A stretch of DNA of 64,000 nucleotides, taken from contig NZ_CP022957.1 of assembly GCF_002269385.1 (NCBI RefSeq), positions 677,001-741,000 of the forward strand. Direction: 5' to 3'. The position numbers were made by a program, and so were the translations under genes. This document shows positions 31,118 through 40,560 of the stretch, piece after piece; position 1 is the first letter of the stretch; each line of letters begins with the position of its first letter. The notes below the pieces were generated by a model. That model was not told the DNA's origin. It saw only the letters and a list, made by a program, of their open reading frames with translations, and did not search any database. The DNA is from Maribacter cobaltidurans (GTDB lineage Bacteria > Bacteroidota > Bacteroidia > Flavobacteriales > Flavobacteriaceae).

Positions 31118-31174
31118 AATTGTGGCTGGTTAAAATTGATTCATCTTAAGTCATCAATTATTGCGCCAAAAGTA

Positions 31175-31756
31175 TCAATTGAAAGTCGGTTTTCTAGATT
31201 TACGCTTTGTAGCTACCCAGCCAAAAGTAAAGTTTACCAAAGGACCGTAACCGCTTGGAACCCCATCCCCACGATAATAGCCGGCACCAAGTTCCGCGTT
31301 AAAATTAAATCCATTTTTATACGTACGTTGTATACCATAAGTGACACCATATACCCCCAAATTAAAATCATCCGGGCCTTCTATATTCGTGCCCAACCGT
31401 AATTGGGAAAAAAAAATGCTCCGAGCGGCAGCAATGTAATTTCCGGAATTACCAGAGACATTTTTTTTCATCCGTATTCTTCTATTGAAATTGTGATAAT
31501 AGCGAACTCTTGTATGCAAAGTGAGTCCAACGGCATATCCTTCTTCATAGGTGGCATATCCAAGTCCCAAACCGCCGGAGGCGCTTACATTTTTAAAAAG
31601 TCCCAATTCGTATGATATTCCAGGGGAAAGTAAATCGAACTTAAATTGGTGACGTTCCAGATTTACAATTCCAAAGCCTTTTTCGGTTACTCCCCCACTC
31701 TGGGCATGGGAAGCAACGGCTGTTAATAGAAATAAAATTAAGATTGATTTTCTCAT
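31175..31756 (-). CDS. outer-membrane beta-barrel-like protein, paralogue B
   Basis: A 193-residue exported protein; I use the ATG at 31756 (MRKSILILFLLTAVASHAQ), since the earlier in-frame ATG at 31801 puts non-signal residues first. It shares YHNFNRRIRMKKNVSGNSGN and YGIQRTYKNGFNF with its 181-residue neighbour 57 bp downstream. It probably came from local duplication; function unknown. Confidence 0.7.
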   Translation of the reverse strand: MRKSILILFLLTAVASHAQSGGVTEKGFGIVNLERHQFKFDLLSPGISYELGLFKNVSASGGLGLGYATYEEGYAVGLTLHTRVRYYHNFNRRIRMKKNVSGNSGNYIAAARSIFFSQLRLGTNIEGPDDFNLGVYGVTYGIQRTYKNGFNFNAELGAGYYRGDGVPSGYGPLVNFTFGWVATKRKSRKPTFN

Positions 31757-31834
31757 GATGCTTTTGGTCAATGTTGCGACTAAATCTAAAAACAATACCA
31801 TTGAATAATACTATCTTTATGAAAAATTTATAAG

Positions 31835-32659
31835 ATGGATTTGACCAAGATTCCCCAAATAAAACATACTGATAGTAATAACTTTTTTTTGCTTTCGGGT
31901 CCATGTGCCATTGAAGGCGAGGATATGGCGATGCATATAGCGGAGCATATCGTTACCCTTTCAGAGCAATTAAAAATACCCTATGTTTTCAAGGGAAGTT
32001 TTAAAAAAGCAAATCGAAGTCGCTTGGATTCCTTTACCGGAATTGGGGATGAAAAAGCATTGAAAATATTGCGTAAGGTATCGGAGACTTTTAAAATTCC
32101 AACTATAACTGATATTCATACAGAACAAGATGCTACCATGGCAGCAGAATATGTAGATGTGCTGCAAATACCCGCCTTTTTGGCCCGTCAGACCGATTTG
32201 GTCGTAACCGCAGCGGAAACCGGTAAGACGGTCAATATTAAAAAAGGGCAATTTATGAGTCCAGAAAGCATGAAGCATGCCATAAACAAAGTGACCGAAA
32301 CAGGAAATGAACAGGCTATTATTACAGAACGCGGTGCCATGTTCGGCTATCAGGATATGATTGTTGATTTTAGGGGCATACCCACCATGAAGCAATATGC
32401 GCCCGTAGTATTGGATGTTACCCACTCTTTACAACAACCCAACCAATCCTCAGGAGTTACAGGCGGCAGACCTTCCTTGATTGGAACCATGGCTCGTGCA
32501 GGAATAGCCGCCGGTGTAGATGGGTTGTTCATTGAAACCCATTTTGATTGTGCCAATGCCAAAAGTGATGGGGCCAATATGCTGGACTTGAAATTAATGG
32601 AAAAGTTGCTGACGGATTTGACTCAACTGAGACAGACCATAAATTCTTTGGACCAATAA
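31835..32659 (+). CDS. kdsA: 3-deoxy-8-phosphooctulonate synthase
   Basis: A 274-residue enzyme condensing PEP with arabinose-5-phosphate to KDO-8-phosphate for lipopolysaccharide core synthesis. Hallmarks: LSGPCAIEG, FKGSFKKANRSRLDSFTG, TDIHTEQDA, QIPAFLARQTDLV, KKGQFMSPE, ITERGAMFGYQ and the terminal GLFIETHFDCANAKSDG. Its length matches the family. It converges with the AraC gene, 24 bp between stops. Confidence 0.96.
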   Translation: MDLTKIPQIKHTDSNNFFLLSGPCAIEGEDMAMHIAEHIVTLSEQLKIPYVFKGSFKKANRSRLDSFTGIGDEKALKILRKVSETFKIPTITDIHTEQDATMAAEYVDVLQIPAFLARQTDLVVTAAETGKTVNIKKGQFMSPESMKHAINKVTETGNEQAIITERGAMFGYQDMIVDFRGIPTMKQYAPVVLDVTHSLQQPNQSSGVTGGRPSLIGTMARAGIAAGVDGLFIETHFDCANAKSDGANMLDLKLMEKLLTDLTQLRQTINSLDQ

Positions 32660-32683
32660 ATCAATGCTAATTTTCCCTCTAAA

Positions 32684-33667
32684 CTAGCCATTAACCCTGA
32701 ATTTTTTTGGGGTCTTTCCTATTTCCCTTTTGAATGCAGCTGAAAAGTGTGTTGCGTTTTTGTAACCAACTTCCTCTGCAATTTGATAGATTGGAATGTC
32801 CGTATTTAGAAGTAGGTACTTGGCCTGTTTCATTTTGCGCTCCAAACTATATTGATGGATGGTCATGCCAAAAACACGCAAGAATTCCCGATTCAAATTC
32901 GTTTTATTCATCCCAATTTCCTTGGAAAGTACGGAAAGGGATAAATTCAAATGTAAATTATCACCAATCATTTTCTTCACGTGGGATAATTTTTTGAGGT
33001 TCTGGTGTCCTTTCGAAGAAACACGGGTAAAAACGCCCGACTTGTAGTTGGATATTTGAAGCGCCAATAGCTCCAACACTTTTGCCATTAAATAAATACG
33101 GGCTGCGCCCTCATTAAAATTATAGTTGACCAAAGCATCCAGAACCAACATAACTTTATCAGTAATGGGCAAAACTAGATTGTCATCCACGAGTTCCTTG
33201 AACCTGTAATCCTTTGTAAATCCGTGATTGGACAGAAATGAACTTGAAAACCTAATTCTTATTTCCTTATAAGGGATATTACCCAAAATTTTAAATTCAC
33301 TGTCTAACGGTCTTACATTAACCAGATAGGAATCACCGCTTTCCAAAAAAAACTCCTTCCCTTTTAAGCTAACCACCTTTTCACCTTCCATTAAAAAGGA
33401 TAGCTGAATAAAGTCCTCGGCAATCCTTCTTTTAAAGAGGACATCTTCTTTCAGTTCAAAAGAGTTCAGGGTAATCATAACGTCATCCATTGAAGCCTGT
33501 AAAATCTGCCCTGTACCAAATTCTTCCCTAAGGTCATAGGATGTAAAGGAATAATCCTTGTCCTCATACTTCTCCATCGGATTGCCCAGTAATTCAGTCA
33601 AGAGTATATGGTCAAGCCTTGTCTCCGCTGCTTGAACCGTTGTATTATCGCGTCTTTTTTTTACCAT
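32684..33667 (-). CDS. AraC family transcriptional regulator, PchR-like
   Basis: A 327-residue protein with a sensory N-terminal half and a C-terminal AraC DNA-binding domain of two helix-turn-helices (about residues 228-325: LSLSVLSKEIGMNKTNLNREF and IYQIAEEVGYKNATHFSAAF). PchR-type regulators control siderophore receptors, and this gene is divergent from a TonB-dependent receptor 80 bp away, so it probably regulates that uptake operon. The ligand is not determined. Confidence 0.85.
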   Translation of the reverse strand: MVKKRRDNTTVQAAETRLDHILLTELLGNPMEKYEDKDYSFTSYDLREEFGTGQILQASMDDVMITLNSFELKEDVLFKRRIAEDFIQLSFLMEGEKVVSLKGKEFFLESGDSYLVNVRPLDSEFKILGNIPYKEIRIRFSSSFLSNHGFTKDYRFKELVDDNLVLPITDKVMLVLDALVNYNFNEGAARIYLMAKVLELLALQISNYKSGVFTRVSSKGHQNLKKLSHVKKMIGDNLHLNLSLSVLSKEIGMNKTNLNREFLRVFGMTIHQYSLERKMKQAKYLLLNTDIPIYQIAEEVGYKNATHFSAAFKREIGKTPKKFRVNG

Positions 33668-33747
33668 TTTCCGTCCGTTCGCATTACCAATGTCTTATTA
33701 TTTTCGCATCAAACTTATTTAGACTAATTAAAAATAACTAATATTAA

Positions 33748-36086
33748 ATGAAAAATTTTCATACTTTATTTCTTTTCATAATCTGTGCAGCAACAATTTC
33801 TGCCCAAACAGGTAGCTTAAATGGCCGGGTCATGACAACTTCAAATTCCCCTATTTCGGACGCCAATATAATGATCAAGGGTTCGAACAAGGGAACAATG
33901 TCCAACATCCACGGATACTTTACCATAGAAAATTTACGCCCCGGAAACTATACTCTTAGGCTTTCTTCCCTGGGCTTTTCAAAAAAGAAGTGCCCGTACT
34001 CATAAAGGCCAACGAAAAGACACAGCTCGGTACCATTGTACTCATAGAAACCCAAGAACAACTTAATGAAGTTACCGTGGAAGGCCACCAAAACAAGTAC
34101 GTTAAACGTGAACCATCCCAGTCCTTACGATTAAAAACGGAACTGGTAAAGCTCCCACAAAACATTCAGGTCATCAGCAACGAACTGCTACAAGACCAGC
34201 AGGTAACCACCATTATGGATGGCCTCACCAGAAACGTAAGTGGAGTGACCATGTTGGAGCACTGGGGTCAATTCGCAAGAATCAATATGCGTGGTTTTCG
34301 CTTACCCGCATTTAGGAACGGAGTTAATGTACAGGACAGTTGGGGACCATTGGCCGAAGACATGAATACCGTGGAACGTATTGAATTTGTAAAAGGTCCC
34401 GCAGGTTTTATGATGTCCGCTGGGGAACCTGGTGGTTTCTATAATGTGGTGACCAAAAAACCAACGGAAGAATTTATTGCCAACGCATCTTTCACGGCGG
34501 GAAGCTTTGATTTCTATCGCGGTACGGTAGATGTAGGTGGTAAGGCATCCGATAACGGAAAACTACTCTATCGTTTCAATGCCATGTATCAAACTACGGA
34601 TAGCCACAGAGGCAATGAGCAAACCGATAGATTTGGCATCGCTCCTGCCCTAACGTACAAATTCAGTGAAAAGACCTCCATCACAGCTGAAATGAATTTG
34701 CAGGATGCGGAGTCGTTCCTCGGTTCGGCCTATATTTTTGCCCCCGTAGAAGATGGTTATGCCAGCCTTCCCCGTGATTTCAATTTTGTGGACACTAACT
34801 ATCCTAAAACCGACATTCAAGAAGTTACTTTCTTCCTGAATGCCAAACACGAGTTCAACGATAATTGGAGCGTCGAAGGTCAAATGGCATATCTAAGATA
34901 TGATCAAGTTGGAAACTCTGCATGGATCGGTGGACTCGACAGTGCTACCGGGGATGCCATTAGAACAATTTCCCAATGGGATGCCCTATCCGTAGGAAAG
35001 TATTCGCAATTATATATCAACGGTGCCTTTAATACTGGCGCAGTTTCCCATAAAATATTGGGAGGATTCGATTTTAGTGAAAAATCCTATTGGGCCGATT
35101 TCTCGGTTACACTTCCAGTAGACACCGCTGTCCCATTCAATATATACAATCCTGAATACGGTGTTGTTTTCCCGGAATTTGACCGCTCCGTGAACGTTCA
35201 ACATCGAAATGGTGGAACTCCGTATAGCGCAAACACACTAAGGGGATACTACCTACAGGATGAAATTGGCTTTTTGGAAGACAAAATTCGTTTGACCTTA
35301 GCCGGACGTTATACCAATCTATTTACCCAAGGCAAAACTGAAAGCGATGATGTTCTTACGCCCCGTATTGGTTTGAGCGTAGACATCCTACCTGATTTAA
35401 CCGTTTATGGCCTATATGACCAATCTTTCTTGCCACAAGCAGGAATTAGTGTGGACATGCAGCCCCTGAACGACCCTGTGGATGCCAACGATATTGAGGG
35501 AGGAATTAAAAAGACATTCTTCGGAGGGCGTTTAAGAACTTCTTTAGGTGTATATCAAATCACGAAAGAAAATATTTTGACTACTGATCCTTCCAACCCA
35601 AACTTTTCCATGTACTTGGGTGAAGTTCAGTCCAAGGGTATAGAATTTGACCTCCAAGGTCAGGTTACACCAGAGTTGAACGTAATTCTTAATTATGCCA
35701 ATACCAATGTGGAAGTAACGGAAGACCCTAATCCAGACCTTGTGGGAACCAGAGTAGCTGGCCACGCCAAACACGCGACCAATGGATGGTTGAACTACAA
35801 CTTTGGCCAAACTTCATCATTGAACGGTTTCGGTATTTCCTTGGGCTATCAATATCAAGTGGATAGATCTACTTGGGCATGGGCCGCCAACAACCAATCC
35901 GACCTACCGGACTACTTTAGAATGGACGGTGCGCTTTCTTGGAGAAACAGCAACTTCAGGGTGCAGTTGAATATTAACAATATTCTGGACAAATATCTCT
36001 ATTCCGGTGCCAACTATGGTTCTTACCTATACTGGCAATCAGAACCTGGAATCAACGGAAGATTGACCGTAGCATACACCTTTTAA
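33748..36086 (+). pseudogene. TonB-dependent siderophore receptor, broken by a one-base frameshift
   Basis: The frame from 33748 encodes a signal peptide (MKNFHTLFLFIICAATISAQ) and a carboxypeptidase-D-like domain, then hits a stop at 34005. The rest of the receptor continues in another frame from 33990 to 36086: plug (PQNIQVISNELLQDQQ, VERIEFVKGPAGF) and barrel to LTVAYTF. The break is at an A6 run at 33981-33986. With A7 the junction reads FSKKEVPVLIKANEK, a smooth family-like join, giving one 779-residue siderophore-type receptor. As written, the barrel has no signal peptide. Explanations are a sequencing error, A-tract phase variation or true loss. Confidence 0.85.
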
Positions 36087-36177
36087 AAAATGGTTTGGAG
36101 TACAAGTCTTTAGTGTTTTGTTAGTTAAACCGATTTGCCCTCGGCCAAAAGTTGGGGGCGAATCAAAATTTTAAAAA

Positions 36178-36897
36178 ATGAAAAAAATATCGATTACCCT
36201 ATTTTTAATACTATTCACAATTGCCCCCACCTTTGCCCATTATTTATGGCTAGAAACCAACAGAACGGGAACTTTGGGAAAACGACAGGAAGTCCGCGTA
36301 CATTATGGGGAATACACGTATGGTGTTGTAGAAAAGGTCCAAGGGGAGAATTTCCCTTCCGTTGCAAAATTCGATATTTGGGTCGTAGGCCCGAACGGAA
36401 CCAAAACTAATCTACACACCAAAGCCACCGAAAGCTATTATGTTGGACATTTCACTCCTACAATAAACGGCACCTACACGGTGGTTCTCAACAATAATGA
36501 AATTGAAGTTCTGGATTACACCCAATGGGATTTTGGAATTTTTAAGACCCACTATCATGCTACGGCAAAAGTTCAGGTAGGCAGCTTTGGCAGTGATACC
36601 GCCATTATCAACCAAGAGGGTATTGCCATAAAGGAATTACAGCATGAAGGGGACGATATAAAACTTCAGGTCGTATTCAAGGGCAAACCCTTGCCCAAAA
36701 ACGAGTTTAAAATCTATGTCAGTGATCTTTGGACCAAAACCTTGGAAACGGACGATAATGGTGTGGTGACGTTCGATCTTCCATGGAGAACAAAATATAC
36801 AATGGAAACAACTTTTGAGGAACGGGTACCCGGCCACTATAAAGGAAAAGACTATGAATTTATCTGGCATTGTGCCACGTATTGCATTACTAAATAG
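36178..36897 (+). CDS. DUF4198 domain protein
   Basis: A 239-residue protein with a signal peptide ending FAH, so the mature chain begins HYLWLE, as DUF4198 proteins do (the N-terminal His may bind metal). Beta-sandwich pattern with GKPLPKNEFKIYVSDLW and TDDNGVVTFDLP. DUF4198 proteins are periplasmic and often sit beside TonB receptors for metals. It lies 91 bp after the receptor and 3 bp before the next gene. Confidence 0.82.
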   Translation: MKKISITLFLILFTIAPTFAHYLWLETNRTGTLGKRQEVRVHYGEYTYGVVEKVQGENFPSVAKFDIWVVGPNGTKTNLHTKATESYYVGHFTPTINGTYTVVLNNNEIEVLDYTQWDFGIFKTHYHATAKVQVGSFGSDTAIINQEGIAIKELQHEGDDIKLQVVFKGKPLPKNEFKIYVSDLWTKTLETDDNGVVTFDLPWRTKYTMETTFEERVPGHYKGKDYEFIWHCATYCITK

Positions 36898-36900
36898 CCT

Positions 36901-37233
36901 ATGTACACTTTTATTTTCACCCTAGCATTTATTGGGTTCTACCTGTGTTATGCAACTTCTAAACGTATGGTCATCGCCAATAACTTTGGTTTTGAGGAAT
37001 GGTGCTACGAAAACAACCTAATCTCCAATTCTATTGGTGTTACTTCATTATTAAGTGCAGCCTCAACCTCTATTTTTCTTTGGGGATGGGGTACGGGGCT
37101 ATTTACTTTTATCATCGTTTTAATGACCGTAGGTTCCATCATCATTATCCTTCAACCACTGCGCTTGCTTAACTATTTGAGCTTAGTTACGGGGTTGTTG
37201 ATCTTTTTGCTCTTTCAATATTTATTTTCTTGA
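36901..37233 (+). CDS. small membrane protein, DUF3325-like
   Basis: A 110-residue protein with about four hydrophobic segments (1-17, 43-62, 66-84, 88-108). Size, topology and place between a receptor and a PepSY protein resemble DUF3325 proteins of proteobacterial siderophore loci. The sequence match is weak by eye, so the family name is tentative. Confidence 0.6.
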   Translation: MYTFIFTLAFIGFYLCYATSKRMVIANNFGFEEWCYENNLISNSIGVTSLLSAASTSIFLWGWGTGLFTFIIVLMTVGSIIIILQPLRLLNYLSLVTGLLIFLLFQYLFS

Positions 37234-37234
37234 T

Positions 37235-37534
37235 ATGCCGGCACATCCTAAATATCTCAATCCCAATTTTTGGTCCCGATTTTCCAAAATAACCGCGGCC
37301 ATACTCGGTAGTTTTATGGTCACCATCCTACTGCACTTGGCCATTGCCAGCTGGTCTGATCATGTTACCGTAATCATCACCAGCACCTATTCCGCGTTTA
37401 TACTATGGGCTATTTTAATGATTTTCACTTTTCTGGCAAAAAACGGATGGAAGGTCTGGGCCATATATCTATTGATCTCTGTATTGCTCTTGATTATCAT
37501 ATACTATGGTAAATCCTTAAATCCCATACCTTAA
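37235..37534 (+). CDS. small membrane protein, DUF3649-like by position
   Basis: A 99-residue protein with three hydrophobic segments (about 18-40, 44-66, 72-92). It starts 2 bp after the preceding stop and ends 3 bp before the PepSY gene. In proteobacterial loci a DUF3649 protein takes this position; the match here rests on context and topology rather than clear motifs. Confidence 0.55.
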   Translation: MPAHPKYLNPNFWSRFSKITAAILGSFMVTILLHLAIASWSDHVTVIITSTYSAFILWAILMIFTFLAKNGWKVWAIYLLISVLLLIIIYYGKSLNPIP

Positions 37535-37536
37535 TC

Positions 37537-39111
37537 ATGGAAAAAAGAACCTATAATATACTTTTCCATTTGCATACGGTAAGTGGTATTGTTATCAGCG
37601 TGGCGCTATACGTTATTTTTTTTGCGGGGTCATTTTCGTTTTTTAGGGATGAAATAGCCAATTGGGAACGTGGTCATAAAATTACCGTACAAGATCAAAT
37701 TCCCCATGATGTTGATGGCGTATTGAAAAATCTTGGTGAAGATTATAATTTGGACGGGAGGGACATCGAGATTTCACATTATTTCAACGAACGAAAAATC
37801 AATGTGAACATAAGTGGTTCCAAACATCCCGATGCTAGGGATGCGGACAAGCAGGGCACTTTTTTTTATTATGATACCCAAGATGGCTCAAAGGGTAGCT
37901 ATCAGGAAAATTATAGCCTCGGCGAATTTCTATACCGCTTACACTTCTTGGATCAGATTCCCTATCCATACGGGCGTTACCTTTCCGGATTTGTGGCCTT
38001 CTTTTTTCTATTTGCCATCTTTACCGGCATTGTTGTACACTGGAAAAAAATGGTATCTAATTTTTATGTTTTTAGACCTTGGCAAAAACTAAAGACGCTA
38101 TGGACCGATGCCCATACGGCATTGGGGGTAATAGGTTTTCCTTTTCAATTTGTGTATGCCCTTACTGGCGCATTTTTTCTATTAAAAGCTCTATTGGTGG
38201 CTCCTACCGTTCTGGCTTTGTATGATGGCAATCAAACCCAATTATTTGAGGACCTGGAATACAGCCATCCCGTTTTTGAATATTCCGGAAAACATCTGGA
38301 ATTACCTATCGACATTAATGGTTATATACTACGGACAAAACAAAAATGGCCAGGGTTTAACGTAACAGAAGCCCATATCTTTAATTATAATGATGCCAAT
38401 ATGCATGTCTCCATAAGCGGACATTTGGAGTATTCTTCCAAATTCAACGGTATGGGCAATGCTATTTATAAGGTGTCCGACAATAGCTTGGTAGCGCAAA
38501 AAAATCCCTTGGAAACCAGTTCCTATTTGGATGGGGTAAAAAATACATTGTTCCGTTTGCACCTAGGGGATTATGGGGGGCTGGGCTTAAGGTTAATCTC
38601 GTTCGTCCTAGGAATTATATCCTGTTTTGTGATTATTTCGGGTATCATGATTTGGTTGGTGGCCCGCGATAAAAAACATATTCCGGAAAAAAGAAGACGT
38701 TTCAACGCCAACATTGTCCGAGTTTATTTATCCATTTGCCTGACCATGTTTCCCATAACAGCCTTGCAATTTATCTTGGTAAAGATTTTTCAACCTACGG
38801 ATGGAAAACTCTTCATAAGTAGCATCTATTTTATTGGGTGGCTCCTCTTGTCCATCATTTTTATAATGAAGAACGACAATACCTTTACCAATAAATGGAC
38901 TTTAATTTCCGGAGGGATTTTAGGACTCCTGATTCCTATCGTGAATGGCCTGATGACGGGTAACTGGTTTTGGGTCGCCTATAAAAATGGATACCAACAT
39001 ATTCTTTTGGTAGATTTATTGTGGTTGGTTCTTGGAGTGGTATCACTTTGGATTGCTTTTTTCAAATTGAAAAGAAAGGCAAACAAGACCCTTGCAGTGA
39101 CAAAAACTTGA
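37537..39111 (+). CDS. PepSY-associated TM protein (iron-uptake type)
   Basis: A 524-residue inner-membrane protein. It opens HTVSGIVISVALYVIFFAGSFSFF (first transmembrane helix and heme/PepSY-type His) and has LHFLDQIPYPYGRYLSGFVA, a TDAHTALGVIGFPFQF helix and several C-terminal helices. PepSY-TM proteins beside siderophore receptors are linked to reductive iron release. It ends the operon receptor-DUF4198-two small proteins-PepSY. Confidence 0.83.
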   Translation: MEKRTYNILFHLHTVSGIVISVALYVIFFAGSFSFFRDEIANWERGHKITVQDQIPHDVDGVLKNLGEDYNLDGRDIEISHYFNERKINVNISGSKHPDARDADKQGTFFYYDTQDGSKGSYQENYSLGEFLYRLHFLDQIPYPYGRYLSGFVAFFFLFAIFTGIVVHWKKMVSNFYVFRPWQKLKTLWTDAHTALGVIGFPFQFVYALTGAFFLLKALLVAPTVLALYDGNQTQLFEDLEYSHPVFEYSGKHLELPIDINGYILRTKQKWPGFNVTEAHIFNYNDANMHVSISGHLEYSSKFNGMGNAIYKVSDNSLVAQKNPLETSSYLDGVKNTLFRLHLGDYGGLGLRLISFVLGIISCFVIISGIMIWLVARDKKHIPEKRRRFNANIVRVYLSICLTMFPITALQFILVKIFQPTDGKLFISSIYFIGWLLLSIIFIMKNDNTFTNKWTLISGGILGLLIPIVNGLMTGNWFWVAYKNGYQHILLVDLLWLVLGVVSLWIAFFKLKRKANKTLAVTKT

Positions 39112-39115
39112 AGTG

Positions 39116-39484
39116 CTATCGTTTGTAAAACCCATTTTTTCTGACCGAGTAGGCATCTTCCAAAACTTCGGTCAAAACCTTGTCATCAATTTCCTCGAGG
39201 GAGGCATAACGCAACGAACGTACTACTTTTCGCTTTTCAGAGACCATTTTATCCAAATGTTTGGTCAAATGTGCAGAGTTCCAAAAAGCGATATCCACGA
39301 ATTGTTTTTTATGGGATGCGTTCAAATAGCAAATGGGAGACTTATCAACATAGAAACAAGGAATATTCCATTTGTATTTTAGCGAAACCTCAGGAAGCGT
39401 TTTTTCAATAACCAGTTGCAAATGCATCAAAATACTCCTGTAGGGCTCAGGTTGACTGAATATGTAATTTTCAGCTGGGTTCAT
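39116..39484 (-). CDS. DUF1801 family protein
   Basis: A 122-residue protein with family motifs: YIFSQPEPYRSILMHLQLVIEK near the start and KWNIPCFYVDKSPICYLN. DUF1801 (YdhG-like) proteins adopt a small alpha/beta fold of unknown function. It converges with the PepSY gene, 4 bp between stops. Confidence 0.78.
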   Translation of the reverse strand: MNPAENYIFSQPEPYRSILMHLQLVIEKTLPEVSLKYKWNIPCFYVDKSPICYLNASHKKQFVDIAFWNSAHLTKHLDKMVSEKRKVVRSLRYASLEEIDDKVLTEVLEDAYSVRKNGFYKR

Positions 39485-39577
39485 AGAAATGAATTTTTGA
39501 TTGCAGCAGTATATTTTCAGTTTAAGTTATGGGGACGGGATTCAAATATATAGTTTTACACCTTTCAAGAAATCACT

Positions 39578-40483
39578 ATGTCAAAAAAGTCCGCTACACT
39601 AGTTCTAATTTTTATTACTTATCTATTTCCCATTTCTTGCTTTGCACAGAACAATGGGGAAGAGGATTGGATTTTTAAAAATAGTAAAAGCCTATCTGAA
39701 ATGTGGGAGTTGAACGAAGAATACCACAGAGGCACCTTTATTATTACCTCTTACGAGCCTGTATATTTTACGCTGGGCAAATTTTCCACCAACACCAATA
39801 AGTTTCCCAGTAGCGAGGAAAGGAACAATTTTTTATCAGAACCCGTAGACCTTGACGTGGTGGAAGCGAAATTTCAGCTGAGTTTGAAAACCAAAGTTTT
39901 CTATAAAGTACTTTGGAGCAAGGCCGATGTTTGGGCGGCATTTACACAAAGAGCCTATTGGCAACTATATAACAAAGAACTTTCCAGACCTTTTAGGGAA
40001 ACCAACTACCAACCTGAAATAATTCTAAATTTTCCCTTGAACTTTAAAGTGTTAGGTTTTACGGGAAGAATGGCGGGAGCGGCATTTATACATGAATCCA
40101 ACGGTAGGTCCGACCCGCTTTCCAGAAGTTGGAACCGACTAAGTGTTCATGCTGGATTTGACCGTGGTCCCTTACAAATTATGCTAAAAAATTGGGTCAG
40201 GTTGGGCGGTAGTAATGATGATAATCCCCAAATTATGGACTATATAGGAAGGGGCGAGGCCAAGGTTACCTATGACTGGGGCAGGCAACGCTTCTATGCC
40301 ATAGCTAGGCACTCACTACGGTTTGGTGATAAGAGCAGGGGCAGCATTCAATTGAACTATTCCTTTCCCATTGTTAAAAATTTTAGTGCCCACCTTCAAA
40401 TTTTTGACGGGTATGGTGAAAGCCTTATTGATTACAACCATAGGCAAACCACTTTTGGAGTTGGGGTTTCTTTAATAAATTAA
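39578..40483 (+). CDS. pldA: outer-membrane phospholipase A (OMPLA)
   Basis: A 301-residue protein with a signal peptide (cleavage near CFAQ) and a 12-strand barrel pattern. The catalytic triad of E. coli PldA (His142, Ser144, Asn156) is matched by His172, Ser174 and Asn186 in HESNGRSDPLSRSWNR, with the same spacing. It hydrolyses phospholipids that reach the outer leaflet of the outer membrane. Confidence 0.92.
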   Translation: MSKKSATLVLIFITYLFPISCFAQNNGEEDWIFKNSKSLSEMWELNEEYHRGTFIITSYEPVYFTLGKFSTNTNKFPSSEERNNFLSEPVDLDVVEAKFQLSLKTKVFYKVLWSKADVWAAFTQRAYWQLYNKELSRPFRETNYQPEIILNFPLNFKVLGFTGRMAGAAFIHESNGRSDPLSRSWNRLSVHAGFDRGPLQIMLKNWVRLGGSNDDNPQIMDYIGRGEAKVTYDWGRQRFYAIARHSLRFGDKSRGSIQLNYSFPIVKNFSAHLQIFDGYGESLIDYNHRQTTFGVGVSLIN

Positions 40484-40538
40484 AGTTTTTTTAATGTAAA
40501 ATAAATGGCTAGCCGTTCACGAAATAAGCTCATATTCA

Positions 40539-40546
40539 TACATTTG
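40539..40546 (+). promoter_or_regulatory. Bacteroidota-type -7 element
   Basis: TACATTTG fits the TAnnTTTG consensus and lies 14 bp upstream of the ATG at 40561, implying a very short leader. Confidence 0.5.
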
Positions 40547-40560
40547 GAAAAATACCGATT

